A stretch of DNA of 64,000 nucleotides, from contig NZ_PYMC01000003.1 of NCBI RefSeq assembly GCF_003026475.1, positions 248,001-312,000 of the forward strand, given 5' to 3'. The translations under genes and the position numbers were made by a program. Position 1 is the stretch's first letter. Every line of letters starts with the position of its first letter. Source of the stretch: Photobacterium lipolyticum (GTDB lineage Bacteria; Pseudomonadota; Gammaproteobacteria; Enterobacterales; Vibrionaceae). Shown piece after piece: positions 18,316 through 27,713 of this stretch. The notes beneath the pieces were generated by a model, which worked only from the letters and a program-made list of their open reading frames with translations, ran no database searches and was not told the origin of the DNA.

Positions 18316-19362
18316 TTACAGGTTGTTGAGAAAGCCTTCGATCTTCGCTTTATGAGCGGCTAACGTTTCTTCAGATGCTGGCTTATTGTGGGGATAGGTC
18401 AGGTAGACCAAGAGGGCCATTTGAGCGGTCAGGCGGTTTTCTGCCTCATCAAAGATCACAGAGCGAGGAGATTCCATTACTGCACGGGTACATTCGCGCT
18501 GATCATTGGCTGGCAAGCAGTGCATGAACACGGCATCTGGTCCGGCTTTTACCATGAGATCTTCCGTTACGACATACTCCGGGATGAAAGTTGACAGGCG
18601 GATCTCTTTTTCATCTTCCTGACCGAACCAGTAGAAGCTGTCTGCAACAATGATATCGCAACCTGCAACTTGGTTGGTGTCGTCAGTGATCACCAATTTG
18701 CCGCCGGAGGTTTCACAGTTGTCTAATGCGATATCAACCCATTTTTGCGGTGCTTTAAAGCGCTCAGGACAAATATGTTTAAAGGTCATACCAAACTTAG
18801 TGCAAGCAAACATGAGTGACGATGCGACGTTAGTGGCATCACCCACAAAGGCAACAGTCAGATCGCCCAGTGATTTGCCTTCTGGCAGATGCTCCATCAT
18901 GGTAAACAGATCAGCCATAATCTGGGTTGGGTGCAGCCAGTCACATAAGCCGTTGATGACGGGAACGCTTGCATGCTCAGCTAAGCCAGAAACGGTACTG
19001 TGATCGTCGACTCGGGCCATGATGACATCAACCATTCTGGAAAGAACTCGGCCAGTATCTTCAAGCGACTCTTTCGCGCCTAAGTGAATGTCTTTGGGTG
19101 AAAGGAACAGGGCATGGCCACCTAGCAGCGTTGCTGCTGTTTCAAAAGATACGCGAGTACGGGTAGAAGGTTGTTCAAAAACCATCGCCACAGATTTTCC
19201 CTTAAATAGCTGAGGGATGGCATTGTCATGGCGAGCTTGTTTCAGCATCGCCATTAGTTCAAGAATATCTGTAAGTTCTTTTTTAGTGAAATCCTGGGTT
19301 TTTAGAAAATGACGCAGGCCTTCTTTGTTTAAATTAGTTGCACTTGATGATGGTAGTTTCAT
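18316..19362 (-). CDS. Carbamoyltransferase, ornithine/putrescine carbamoyltransferase family
   Basis: 348-residue cytoplasmic transcarbamoylase. Carbamoyl-phosphate motifs are intact: STRTR (66-70), HPTQ (144-147) and HCLPA (281-285). The second-substrate loop, which in ornithine carbamoyltransferases reads DVWxSMG, is DSFYWFGQE (241-249), so the ornithine SMG signature is missing. The stretches LGGHALFLSP, EDTGRVLSRMVD, FTMMEHLPEGK and DNCETSGGKL recall putrescine carbamoyltransferases of the agmatine deiminase pathway more than ArcB/ArgF. A carbamate kinase lies upstream, a triple RidA downstream. Likely reaction: phosphorolysis of a carbamoylated amine to carbamoyl phosphate; the amine is unsettled. 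Confidence 0.8.
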   Translation of the reverse strand: MKLPSSSATNLNKEGLRHFLKTQDFTKKELTDILELMAMLKQARHDNAIPQLFKGKSVAMVFEQPSTRTRVSFETAATLLGGHALFLSPKDIHLGAKESLEDTGRVLSRMVDVIMARVDDHSTVSGLAEHASVPVINGLCDWLHPTQIMADLFTMMEHLPEGKSLGDLTVAFVGDATNVASSLMFACTKFGMTFKHICPERFKAPQKWVDIALDNCETSGGKLVITDDTNQVAGCDIIVADSFYWFGQEDEKEIRLSTFIPEYVVTEDLMVKAGPDAVFMHCLPANDQRECTRAVMESPRSVIFDEAENRLTAQMALLVYLTYPHNKPASEETLAAHKAKIEGFLNNL

Positions 19363-19825
19363 GACCTATCCTTACTGAATTATATTAGATTTTATCTCTT
19401 GGCTAATTGTCGGGAGTAGGATGCCTGTGGTTGGCATTAATATCTTCCCAAGCAGTGGACTTAGTATCGGTGAATTTATTGTAAATTTCTAAAACCAGAA
19501 TCAATAATCGGTCTTACTGTAATTGGCTTAATTGATTTTATGTTCCCACGCACATTTTTATCTTTTTTTTAATGTTGTTTTTCGATATTTTGTTTTAAAG
19601 GTATCCTTTGATGTATTTAAAATGTGAAGGTATTACACAGACATAAAAAGCCTATATGGCACAATGGCTATATAGGCTTTTTATAACTTTAGCAGGTTTC
19701 TTTTATTCTTTTTATCGCGTTAAAAATTTATATTGGCGTAGTGGTGATCTTTCCTTTTCTTTGTGTTTCGAATGATCGGGAATTCCGTTGCCCGTAACTT
19801 TAAATTTAAGTGGAATTGTTGTTGA
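19363..19825. other. Intergenic between carbamate kinase and carbamoyltransferase
   Basis: 463 bp, AT-rich, no gene. It holds the terminator listed next and presumably the carbamoyltransferase promoter; TGAATTATATTAGA-like text near 19376 is only a partial ArgR-box match and I do not call it. Confidence 0.4.
19643..19685. terminator. Bidirectional terminator downstream of carbamate kinase
   Basis: AAAAAGCCTATAT pairs with ATATAGGCTTTTT across a short loop; T-runs exist on both strands. It separates the kinase and carbamoyltransferase genes into distinct units or attenuates between them. Confidence 0.75.
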
Positions 19826-20740
19826 TTAAACCCGGATATGTGTACCAGATTCGAAAGTCATGATCTCATAAGCTTTGTGTAGCGAACCAATATGCCCGGT
19901 TCCCTTTGTTGCTTTGGCAAAGTCACAGCAGGCATCAACCTTCGGGGCCATTGAACCCGCGGCAAAAGTATATTGCTGGATCTCCTCTACACTCACATCA
20001 TACAAAGGAATTTCATTTGGCGTGCCCCAGTCAACGCAAACATTATCGCCATCAGTCAGGATCAAGTAGTGCGCGGCTCCCAGCTGCTTAGCCAGTACCG
20101 CGGCAGCCAGATCTTTATCAATAACGGCTTCTACGCCGGTATAACCCTGCTGATCTTTGATGACCGGTGAGCCACCGCCGCCACAGCAAATAACAGTATG
20201 ATTTACATCGAGCAAAGCACGGATAGCTTCAAGCTGTACAATATTTTGCGGCTCAGGGGATGGAACGACCCGGCGCCAATACTTACCATCGGCTTTGATC
20301 TCCCACCCGTATTGCTGTGCAAAATCACGCGCAGTAGGCTCGTCATAAACCGGACCGATAAATTTATTCGGATCGGCAAAAGCAGGATCGTTCCGATCTA
20401 CCTCAATTTGAGTTAACACTGTGCTAAACAGGCTGTTTGGCATAACGCGTTTTAGACCTTGTTCCATTAAGTAGCCGATCATGCCCTGAGTCTCAGCGCC
20501 TAAAACGTCAAGCGGATAGGGTGGCGCATCCTTATATGCCAGGTTCTGTAAGGCCAGCAAGCCTACTTGAGGACCATTGCCATGCACAATAACCAAACGG
20601 TAGTCTTCGCTGAGTTTGGCTAAAGCCGAAGTCGTATGTGCAATGTTCTTGACCTGGTTATCGCAGCTCATGACTTCACCTCGCTGAAGCAAGGCATTGC
20701 CGCCGACAGCGACAACCAAAATAGGTTTTTGATTTTTCAT
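19826..20740 (-). CDS. arcC: Carbamate kinase
   Basis: 304-residue carbamate kinase, making ATP from carbamoyl phosphate and ADP in the final step of arginine/agmatine-type deiminase pathways. PILVVAVGGNALLQRG at the start is the amino-acid-kinase signature; RRVVPSPEP, VICCGGGGSPV and VIDKDLAAAVLA are carbamate-kinase motifs; AAGSMAPKVDA near the end is also conserved. I start at the ATG of MKNQKPIL (GGA site 8 bp upstream) rather than at 20755. An FNR-type palindrome lies 80 bp upstream. The carbamoyltransferase gene follows on the same strand. Confidence 0.9.
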   Translation of the reverse strand: MKNQKPILVVAVGGNALLQRGEVMSCDNQVKNIAHTTSALAKLSEDYRLVIVHGNGPQVGLLALQNLAYKDAPPYPLDVLGAETQGMIGYLMEQGLKRVMPNSLFSTVLTQIEVDRNDPAFADPNKFIGPVYDEPTARDFAQQYGWEIKADGKYWRRVVPSPEPQNIVQLEAIRALLDVNHTVICCGGGGSPVIKDQQGYTGVEAVIDKDLAAAVLAKQLGAAHYLILTDGDNVCVDWGTPNEIPLYDVSVEEIQQYTFAAGSMAPKVDACCDFAKATKGTGHIGSLHKAYEIMTFESGTHIRV

Positions 20741-20820
20741 TTTGTATTCCATCACGTTTATTGGGAGCTAAATAAGCTTTTGGTGCTAAGAAACATAGCG
20801 CTGACAGCGAGGTAAAATAT

Positions 20821-20834
20821 TTGATCAGAATCAA
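20821..20834 (-). promoter_or_regulatory. FNR/Anr-type binding site upstream of carbamate kinase
   Basis: TTGATCAGAATCAA is an exact match to TTGAT-N4-ATCAA. At 80 bp before the kinase start codon it could sit at the activating -41.5 position. Anaerobic activation of deiminase pathways by FNR/Anr is known in other gammaproteobacteria. The rest of the 495-bp gap up to the chemoreceptor gene holds no gene. Confidence 0.7.
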
Positions 20835-21235
20835 TTTTCTTTTTTGTTATAAATCTGGGCTGAATTTTTAACTATATCATCACAAAACGTACCGGATTTT
20901 CTGATGCAATATCGATAAGTGATTTTAATAACGAACTATTGTCAGTAATTTTGATTATATAGTTACGTGAAAAAATACATTATTTTACAGAAATATGAGC
21001 TTCAGGAAAATGCGACAGAAACAAAAGTTGCAATGAAAAAACGATATTAGCTGAACTTATAAACGGATCTATTTTCATTGATACTTGAGATTATTTATAT
21101 ATTACGAGGTCTCAGGGAACGGATGGCAATAAATTTTTTAGAGTCACCAATAACAGATTTACCGATGCGCTTTAAATGGCAAGTCACTAAGAAAAGTAGA
21201 AGTCTTATAATAATTATTCAAATTAGGATACGTGA

Positions 21236-23380
21236 ATGAAATGTTTTTCTGTAAAGTGGAAAATTATACTTGCCAGCGGTCTTTGTCTGTTGATCACCAG
21301 CGTTTCTCTGCTCTCCTTTTCTCTTTACTCTGCCAAGCAATCCCAGACCTTAATTAACGAAAGAACTCTGGATGATTTTACCCAGGTCGCAGAGCGGTTG
21401 TTGGTGGCCCGTTCAGAGGCTGAAATTGAAAAGATAATTAAACCTTTCGATGAGGCGCACACTATCGGGCAGATGTTATCTCAGGAAGTGATGTATCAAA
21501 AAACTCATTTGCAGGAACATAACCTTAAATCGGCAGCCTTACGGACAGACTTAAATACCCGCATTCGTCAGATTGTTGAGCTATACGGTGATTTACTGGG
21601 GGCTTATGTGATATTCGAGCCGAACCAATTGGACGGTAATGATGCAGAGTATATTGATTCGGCATCGTTGGGATCCAATGATATTGGTCGTTTTGCACGA
21701 TACTGGGCACGAGAGCCTGACGGGACGATTACACCTGAGGCAATATTGGAAAAAGAAATTTCCAACATGACACCTGATCAAAATGGTATTCAAAGCAATG
21801 AATGGTATGCCTGCAGTATCCGCACCCAGGAGTCGTGTCTGCTTGAACCTTATCTGAATCCAGTTGGTGATACCGAGCAATTAATGACCAGCCTGACCTT
21901 GCCGCTCAAAGAGGATAACAAAGTAAAAGGGATGCTGGGCATAGATCTGAGCTTGACGGGTTTGCAGAAGCTTGTGACTCATATGGACAGTGAACTTTTT
22001 GATGGTCAGGGCGAGGTGCTGCTCGTTAGTCGCAGCGGTCTTATCGCCGGAACAGATCGGGACTCCGCCTTCTTAGGAGGAAAAATATCTGCTGATGCCA
22101 CCAGCCAAATTGACACGTTGAATAAATGGCTCCGTCAAGATCAGGAGCAGCTAGCCTGGAGCGCTGATGGTAGCGTCCTGCAAATGTTCAAGCCTGTCAC
22201 CTTTGGTCTGGGTAATAAGGGATGGGGGCTATATATCAGTCTGCCTCGTGAGGTGATCCTGGCAAAAGCCCTGTCTCTGGGACGGGAGGTAAAAACGCAG
22301 CAGCAAGAGAATATGTTATCGCAAGTCGTCGCCGGCTTGCTGTTCATCGGATTGGCTATGCTGCTGTTATGGGTATTGGCGGGAACTCTGGTTGCTCCTA
22401 TCAAGGTCATGGCGGCACGCCTGAAAGATATTGCCGAAGGTGAAGGGGATCTCACTCAGGAAATCAATATTAAGCAACAAGATGAAACGGGTGAATTGGC
22501 GCTATGGTTCAATCTCTTTCAGAAAAAACTGAGAAGTACGGTATCGGATGTTGTAGTCACCGTGGAAAGTACCCGTTCGACAGCAACTCAGTCGGCCGAT
22601 GTTGCTCTGCGAACCAGTGAAGGGGTTATGGCTCAGCACCGGGAGGTTGAAATGGTGGCGACCGCGTTCGAGGAGATAAATGCCACAACACATGAAATGG
22701 CCAACAATATCACCAAGGCGGCAAATGCGGCCAACTCAGCAGACTTAGCGGCTAAACAGGGAAAAGCGGTGCTCACCGATAATATGATCGCGATGGGAGA
22801 GCTGAAACAATTGATTTCAGAAGCCCAGCCGGTGGTAACGCAACTGGAACAGGATAGTGAAAACATTAACTCTATTTTAGAGGTTATCCAGGGTATTGCT
22901 GAGCAGACGAACCTACTGGCCCTTAATGCTGCGATAGAAGCTGCCAGGGCCGGAGATCAGGGGCGGGGGTTTGCGGTGGTTGCAGATGAAGTACGGGCGT
23001 TAGCCGGGCGCACCCAGAATTCAATCGAGCAGATCCGTACTATGATTGAGCGATTGCATAAGGGAACCAATGCGGTTGTGAAGGTGATGATGACAGGCAA
23101 CGATAAGACCCTTTACACTGAGCGTAAGGTTAACGAATCAATGGAAATGTTAGAGCAGATCCTTGATGCGGTTGGCTCGATCCATGAGATGAACCATCAG
23201 AACGCCAATGCGGCAGATGATCTGAGTGCTGCGTTTGAGGAGATAAACCGAAATGTCAGTAACATATGTAATGTGAGCCATGCCATTACAGGCGAGGCCG
23301 AATCGGCAGCGAGAATTGGTGAGGAACTGACTCTGTTGGCAGATCAACAGCAACAATTAGTTGGGCAGTTCAAAGTGTAG
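21236..23380 (+). CDS. Methyl-accepting chemotaxis protein with periplasmic Cache-type sensor
   Basis: 714-residue inner-membrane chemoreceptor. TM1 at about residues 8-28, a periplasmic region of about 320 residues with dCache-like features ([42 protein letters not shown]), TM2 at about 355-385, a HAMP domain ([20 protein letters not shown]) and the signalling domain whose hairpin tip is [20 protein letters not shown] then [18 protein letters not shown]. Cache receptors of this layout commonly sense amino acids or other small carboxylates, but no ligand can be assigned. It lies divergent from the carbamate kinase gene. AGGA site upstream. Confidence 0.92.
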   Translation: MKCFSVKWKIILASGLCLLITSVSLLSFSLYSAKQSQTLINERTLDDFTQVAERLLVARSEAEIEKIIKPFDEAHTIGQMLSQEVMYQKTHLQEHNLKSAALRTDLNTRIRQIVELYGDLLGAYVIFEPNQLDGNDAEYIDSASLGSNDIGRFARYWAREPDGTITPEAILEKEISNMTPDQNGIQSNEWYACSIRTQESCLLEPYLNPVGDTEQLMTSLTLPLKEDNKVKGMLGIDLSLTGLQKLVTHMDSELFDGQGEVLLVSRSGLIAGTDRDSAFLGGKISADATSQIDTLNKWLRQDQEQLAWSADGSVLQMFKPVTFGLGNKGWGLYISLPREVILAKALSLGREVKTQQQENMLSQVVAGLLFIGLAMLLLWVLAGTLVAPIKVMAARLKDIAEGEGDLTQEINIKQQDETGELALWFNLFQKKLRSTVSDVVVTVESTRSTATQSADVALRTSEGVMAQHREVEMVATAFEEINATTHEMANNITKAANAANSADLAAKQGKAVLTDNMIAMGELKQLISEAQPVVTQLEQDSENINSILEVIQGIAEQTNLLALNAAIEAARAGDQGRGFAVVADEVRALAGRTQNSIEQIRTMIERLHKGTNAVVKVMMTGNDKTLYTERKVNESMEMLEQILDAVGSIHEMNHQNANAADDLSAAFEEINRNVSNICNVSHAITGEAESAARIGEELTLLADQQQQLVGQFKV

Positions 23381-23685
23381 ACGGTTAACTATGCTGCATT
23401 AGGTTCTACGTGGCTATTGCTGTAACTTGGGTATAGTCTTCTCGTTGACGGAAGAATAATTTAAATTATTCCTTTACATAAATTTATAACGTGATACTTT
23501 ACGTGCTGCTCTGTTGTTCAGGGTTATTAATGCAGCATAAGTACAAGTTAAACTCTCAGATACATCTTCGTTAAGTTTTTGTCCTCAGTGTTTCCCTTAG
23601 CTTCATCGTAACATTTAATAATTCAACTTCTCAGCACATCGCATTCTGCGATTAATATTTTATGAATTTTTATAAGGGACAATAC
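23381..23685. other. Long leader of the cold-shock gene
   Basis: 305 bp. It begins with a degenerate half of the TTGGGTATA repeat (about 23388-23436) and continues with a T-rich stretch. A long untranslated leader is typical for cspA-type genes, where it acts as an RNA thermoswitch; I infer this from position and family only. Confidence 0.45.
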
Positions 23686-23898
23686 ATGTCTAATTCAACT
23701 ACTGGCATCGTAAAATGGTTTAACGAAGAGAAAGGTTTTGGCTTTATTACTCAAGATAATGGCGGCGCTGACGTATTCGTTCATTTTCGTGCTATTGCTT
23801 CTGAAGGTTTTAAAACGCTAGCTGAAGGTCAAAAGGTTTCTTTTGACGTTGAGCAAGGCCAGAAAGGTCTGCAAGCTGCAAATGTTGTAGCTCTATAA
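23686..23898 (+). CDS. CspA-family cold-shock protein
   Basis: 70-residue single cold-shock domain, an RNA chaperone. [17 protein letters not shown] carries RNP1 (KGFGFI) and DVFVHF carries RNP2. The ATG at [11 protein letters not shown] is chosen because it has an AAGGGA ribosome site and gives the family start; the frame stays open 24 bp further upstream. A terminator follows at 23921. Its long leader agrees with cold-shock regulation. Confidence 0.93.
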   Translation: MSNSTTGIVKWFNEEKGFGFITQDNGGADVFVHFRAIASEGFKTLAEGQKVSFDVEQGQKGLQAANVVAL

Positions 23899-23920
23899 TT
23901 CGAAGATTTATTCTTCAAGT

Positions 23921-23948
23921 AAATGCTGGCTAAAGGCCAGCATTTATC
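23921..23948 (+). terminator. Terminator of the cold-shock gene
   Basis: AAATGCTGGC-TAAAG-GCCAGCATTTAT, a perfect 10-bp stem, 23 bp after the stop codon. Confidence 0.7.
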
Positions 23949-24164
23949 TACTATTTTTCATTGAGTTACATTGATAAATAGCAAACAACAGGCCTAACGA
24001 TAGACCTATTTATATGTAATACAACCGTGTGCAATAGAAACCTTTCCTACATCTGCCTTACCAGTTCATGTCATGAAGTTTTCCTTTCGTATAATTACAT
24101 CAGATAAGTAATTCTTTTCAGGCTATACGCATATTGATGCAAATTATTATTAAAGGATAAACCC

Positions 24165-24245
24165 ATGTCTAAATCTACAGGCAGAAAACGTTTTTGGTTT
24201 CAGCAATCACGTGATATTGATCAGTTAACAGCTAAAAAAGCGTAA
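24165..24245 (+). CDS. Small basic protein, 26 residues
   Basis: A 26-codon frame starting MSKSTGRKRFWFQQSRDIDQ and ending LTAKKA. An AAAGGA ribosome site sits 9 bp before the ATG and a strong terminator begins 26 bp after the stop, so the whole unit looks like a complete mini-gene. It is rich in Lys/Arg with an aromatic FWF core. No family recognised; the upstream 200 bp could hold its promoter. It follows the cold-shock gene, whose own terminator lies between them. Confidence 0.6.
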   Translation: MSKSTGRKRFWFQQSRDIDQLTAKKA

Positions 24246-24270
24246 GACTGAATCAAAGCATTACAGAAGA

Positions 24271-24294
24271 GGTCGCCCAATGGGCGGCCTTTTT
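24271..24294 (+). terminator. Strong rho-independent terminator
   Basis: GGTCGCCCA-A-TGGGCGGCC stem (one mismatch) followed by five T's; ends the 26-codon gene. Confidence 0.8.
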
Positions 24295-24328
24295 GCGTTA
24301 TACCGTTCGGTCAGCAACACCATACACC

Positions 24329-24488
24329 TAAACCCAATCAGGTGAATCAATCCTTTATCGGGATTGCCAATTCTTATCCACACTCATTCCGTCGCTATCT
24401 TATTTGCTAAAGTACTGACTATATCGCCTCATTTCAATTTCATCTGCAACAGCGCAGTAATCCCGACTGGTATTAGTTATCCATTGAA
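24329..24488. repeat. Direct repeat, copy 1 (about 160 bp)
   Basis: From AAACCCAATCAGGTGAATCA to TATTAGTTATCCATTGAA this stretch closely matches 25048-25209, with scattered substitutions and a few one-base indels. The two copies flank about 560 bp containing small frames. Confidence 0.8.
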
Positions 24489-24508
24489 ATCATCTGCGAG
24501 AATTGTGA

Positions 24509-24736
24509 CGACCTAGGTGCACGAAATGTGTCATCAGGTCTACTATAAATCAGGGGGAGCCCAATATATTGCCGCAGCTTAAGGGACAACCATCATTAAC
24601 GAAATACGGTGGCATTAATGACAGCGAATGGATTGCCGAGCATTTCGTCGCTTGGTTGTTAGCGCCCCAGACATTAGAAAGCACTTTACCGGATGCCTTT
24701 GCATTCGTTACCGAAGCGGTTGCTACTGCGAGTTAA
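24509..24736 (+). pseudogene. Tail of an unknown protein
   Basis: An open frame ending KYGGINDSEWIAEHFVAWLL then TLPDAFAFVTEAVATAS has coding-like composition but no start codon with a ribosome site; it opens just after direct repeat copy 1. I take it as a 3' fragment of a gene truncated when the repeat formed. Family not recognised. Confidence 0.35.
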
Positions 24737-24749
24737 CCAAAAAGGACAG

Positions 24750-24944
24750 ATGATGACTCTTTTAATCCAAGCTCAAGCTCTGTTTAAACAGCATTTAACC
24801 ATTGATTCACTGCGTCATCTTTACAAGTTGGAGAAGCTGGCCAGTGGCGAAGAGGCCGATCAGATCGGCGAGCTCTGGGACGTGGTGATGGCTGATGCAG
24901 ATGAGGCGGTACTAGACCAGGCCAGAAAAGAAGGGCTGATTTAA
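24750..24944 (+). CDS. Small hypothetical protein (64 residues)
   Basis: Acidic, mostly helical small protein starting MMTLLIQAQALFKQHLTIDS and ending DQARKEGLI. An AAAAAGGACAG ribosome site lies directly before the ATG pair, giving good support for translation. It starts 14 bp after the stop of the preceding fragment, so the two may once have formed an operon. The frame after it (to 25139) runs into direct repeat copy 2 and is not called. Function unknown. Confidence 0.5.
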   Translation: MMTLLIQAQALFKQHLTIDSLRHLYKLEKLASGEEADQIGELWDVVMADADEAVLDQARKEGLI

Positions 24945-25047
24945 TGGCTGGTGCGAACTGTTTTATCTAAGAGTAATTCCCCAATTGTCATATTGGAAGC
25001 ATTGGTTGCCGGCCTTACCGGTAACCTTGCTGTACTGGCCGCTGACT

Positions 25048-25209
25048 TAAACCCCAATCAGGTGAATCAATCCTTTACGGGAATGGACAATTCTTATCCG
25101 CAACTCATTCCGTCACTATCTTATCTGCTAAAGTATTGACTATGTAGCCTCATTTCTATTTCATCTGTAACAACGCAGTTATCCCGATTGGTATTATTTA
25201 TCCATTGAA
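25048..25209. repeat. Direct repeat, copy 2 (about 160 bp)
   Basis: Partner of 24329-24488. It ends 21 bp before the start of the ABC exporter gene, so it probably contains part of that gene's native promoter region; copy 1 would then be the displaced duplicate. Confidence 0.8.
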
Positions 25210-25230
25210 TAAGGAATAACACGGTAGGTT

Positions 25231-27042
25231 ATGACCCTCGATAAGATTAACAAAGCTCGGGATAAACGAGCATTAGATACTTTGTGGCCACTACTCGGCT
25301 TTGTGCGGCCCTATAAAAAGAGGGTTGCTGCAGCTATGCTGGCCTTAGTAGTGACTGCGGTCGTTAGCCTGTCGATTGGGCAGGGCGTAAGGATGATTAT
25401 CGACGATGGTTTTATTGCGGGCTCAAAAGAGCAGTTAGGCCACGCGATTGGGGTGATGGTCATTATGATCACCGTTCTGGCAGTGGGTACTTTTACCCGC
25501 TTTTATCTGATGTCCTGGCTTGGAGAGAGAGTCAGCGCTGATATTCGCAAGGCCGTATTTGATCGGTTGCTCGGCCTTCATCCGAGCTATTTTGAAGAGA
25601 ACCGCAGCGGTGAACTTATGTCGCGCCTGACGACTGATACCACCTTGTTGCAATCTATCATTGGTTCTTCATTTTCAATGGCCCTGCGCAGTGCACTTCT
25701 GTTTGCGGGCGGCTTGCTTATGCTGGTGATCACTAACCCGAAGCTGACCCTGATGGTGATGGGGTGTGTCCCTGTGGTGTTAATGCCGATGCTTTTTTAT
25801 GGGCGCAAGGTACGACGCCTGGCGCGAGAAAGCCAGGCCAGTATCGCTGATGTAGGAACGTATGCCGGTGAGATCATCCAGAATATCAAAGTGGTTCAAA
25901 GCTATACCCGTGAGAAACAAGAAAGAGCGGCTTTTGCTGCCGAAGTTGAAACTGCTTTTTCCGTGGCCCGGCAAAGAATAAAGCAGCGTTCCATTTTGAT
26001 CGCGACAGTTATTTTTTTGGTATTTGGCGCCATTAGCATCATGCTTTGGATCGGCGGCATCGATGTTTTGTCGGGTAAAATTAGTGAAGGGGAATTGGCG
26101 GCCTTTCTCTTTTACGCCATCATGGTTGCCATGTCGCTGGCAACCATTTCTGAAGTATACGGTGAGTTACAGCGGGCATCTGGCTCTGCTGAACGGCTGT
26201 TTGAATTGCTGGCGGTGGAAAGTAAGATTCAGGCCCCTCAACAGTTGATGCAGTTAGACGATTTAACCGAGACCGTTATTGTCTTTGATCAGGTTGATTT
26301 CAGTTATCCGTCGCGGCCCAATAGCCCAGCGCTTAAAGGTATCAACCTGGATATTAAAAAAGGGCAGGTTGTTGCTTTGGTGGGGCCTTCAGGGGCTGGA
26401 AAAACGACACTTTTTGAGTTGTTGCAGCGTTTTTATGACCCATTTAAAGGCGAAATCCGATTTAAAAATGCGCCTATTCACCAACTCGATCCCGGGTTTC
26501 TTCGTCAGCAAATGGGGATGGTGCAACAACAGCCAATCATGTTTAGCTCTGATGTTTGGCATAACATTCGTTATGGTCGTCCCGAGGCATCGGATGAAGA
26601 GGTTATTTGGGCCGCCAAACGGGCTCACGCTCATGAGTTTATTCTGGAGTTACCCGAAGGGTATAAGAGTTATCTGGGAGAGCAGGGCGTCCGTTTATCT
26701 GGTGGGCAAAAACAACGAATAGCCCTTGCTCGGGCGATTCTCAAAGATCCGGATGTGCTGTTGCTGGACGAGGCAACCAGTGCCTTAGATGCCGAAAGTG
26801 AGTCTCATGTTCAGGCGGCGTTAAATGAGCTAATGAAAAATCGTACCACGTTGATCATTGCGCATCGGCTTTCTACGGTGATTCATGCCGATATGATAGT
26901 GCTATTGGACAAGGGTAAAATATTGGCCTGTGGTACGCATGTTCAGTTGATGAAGAAATCCGAACTGTATCAAAGGCTTTGTGAGTTGCAATTTGAACCC
27001 TATGAGGCCGAAAGAACCCAACGGGTCAATGGCGTTAAGTAA
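25231..27042 (+). CDS. ABC exporter, MsbA/LmrA-type half-transporter
   Basis: 603-residue fused membrane/ATPase subunit that would act as a homodimer exporting lipids or drugs across the inner membrane. Six TM helices fill residues 1-320; the nucleotide-binding domain follows with Walker A GPSGAGKTT (about 388), Q-loop QQQPIMFSS, signature LSGGQKQR (about 491) and Walker B VLLLDEATS, then the H-loop IAHRLST. Single-gene half-transporters of this length are usually multidrug or lipid flippases; the substrate is unknown. ATG chosen at MTLDKINK; a GGTAGG site is upstream. Terminator at 27061. Confidence 0.92.
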   Translation: MTLDKINKARDKRALDTLWPLLGFVRPYKKRVAAAMLALVVTAVVSLSIGQGVRMIIDDGFIAGSKEQLGHAIGVMVIMITVLAVGTFTRFYLMSWLGERVSADIRKAVFDRLLGLHPSYFEENRSGELMSRLTTDTTLLQSIIGSSFSMALRSALLFAGGLLMLVITNPKLTLMVMGCVPVVLMPMLFYGRKVRRLARESQASIADVGTYAGEIIQNIKVVQSYTREKQERAAFAAEVETAFSVARQRIKQRSILIATVIFLVFGAISIMLWIGGIDVLSGKISEGELAAFLFYAIMVAMSLATISEVYGELQRASGSAERLFELLAVESKIQAPQQLMQLDDLTETVIVFDQVDFSYPSRPNSPALKGINLDIKKGQVVALVGPSGAGKTTLFELLQRFYDPFKGEIRFKNAPIHQLDPGFLRQQMGMVQQQPIMFSSDVWHNIRYGRPEASDEEVIWAAKRAHAHEFILELPEGYKSYLGEQGVRLSGGQKQRIALARAILKDPDVLLLDEATSALDAESESHVQAALNELMKNRTTLIIAHRLSTVIHADMIVLLDKGKILACGTHVQLMKKSELYQRLCELQFEPYEAERTQRVNGVK

Positions 27043-27060
27043 TTACTAGCATAAGGCACA

Positions 27061-27092
27061 AAAAAGCCAACAGACTTGCTGTTGGCTTTCTA
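27061..27092 (+). terminator. Terminator between ABC exporter and YgjV-like genes
   Basis: AAAGCCAACAG pairs with CTGTTGGCTTT; A-run on the 5' side, TTTC tail. Could serve both convergent genes. Confidence 0.65.
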
Positions 27093-27116
27093 TCACAGTG
27101 CTCGATGGCTTACTGA

Positions 27117-27374
27117 CTATGCGGCATCACATGCAAGATTAGTTTGTTTACTTTTCTCTTGCTGCATTTTTGCCAGGAAGTAAATATTGACGCAAGCAAT
27201 AAAACCATTCGTTACAACTACTGGCATTGCATCAATCATAAAACCGTAAGTAGTGAAAAGTACACAGCCAACGAAGTTCAGTACACGAAGCCATACGATG
27301 TCTTTCATCATAAGTGAGATTGCCACCATTAGTGACGATGCATAGCCCAATATTTCAACTGTGTTGAATTCCAT
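27117..27374 (-). CDS. YgjV-family small inner-membrane protein
   Basis: 85-residue protein with three predicted TM helices. The pattern LGYASSLMVAISLMMKDIVW then LRVLNFVGCVLFTTYGFMID and PVVVTNGFIACVNIYFLAKM matches the YgjV family and resembles one SemiSWEET/PQ-loop repeat. Function is not established for YgjV. I start at the ATG of MEFNTVE with an AGAGGG site 7 bp upstream; the frame is open 8 codons further. Convergent with the ABC exporter gene. Confidence 0.7.
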   Translation of the reverse strand: MEFNTVEILGYASSLMVAISLMMKDIVWLRVLNFVGCVLFTTYGFMIDAMPVVVTNGFIACVNIYFLAKMQQEKSKQTNLACDAA

Positions 27375-27713
27375 AATATTACCCTCTAGTTTTGCCAATC
27401 ACCTCATCATGAGTCTGTTATCAATTCTGCGATCGATATAAAGGGGGAGATTCCTTGCCCCGAATGGTCTTGTGTATGAATTATGGTGGAACTATAACAG
27501 CTGCGAATGTGATCTTGAACAGGTAAAATTGCACAAAGGGAGCGTTAGCGATTACGCAATCGTTTAGCTTTTAACTTTATTGGTATCCCTACCAAGCATT
27601 AACCGTTGATAATGATGCTTCTTGCATATACTTTGATCATAGAATGAACAAAATTCATGTGAATTAGCGCGGTTGGCTTTTACAGTGAACGAGTACTTGA
27701 ACGGGAGAATACG
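27375..27713. other. Divergent promoter region, no gene seen
   Basis: About 340 bp between the YgjV-like gene and the lipoprotein gene. No operator, hairpin or small frame that I can support. Confidence 0.4.

Noticed and set aside
19370..19400. ArgR box upstream of the carbamoyltransferase
   Set aside because: Only partial similarity to the ARG-box palindrome; too weak to call in AT-rich DNA.
26279..26722. A 147-codon + strand frame inside the ABC exporter gene
   Set aside because: It is an out-of-frame shadow of the ATPase domain; the in-frame product has all catalytic motifs.
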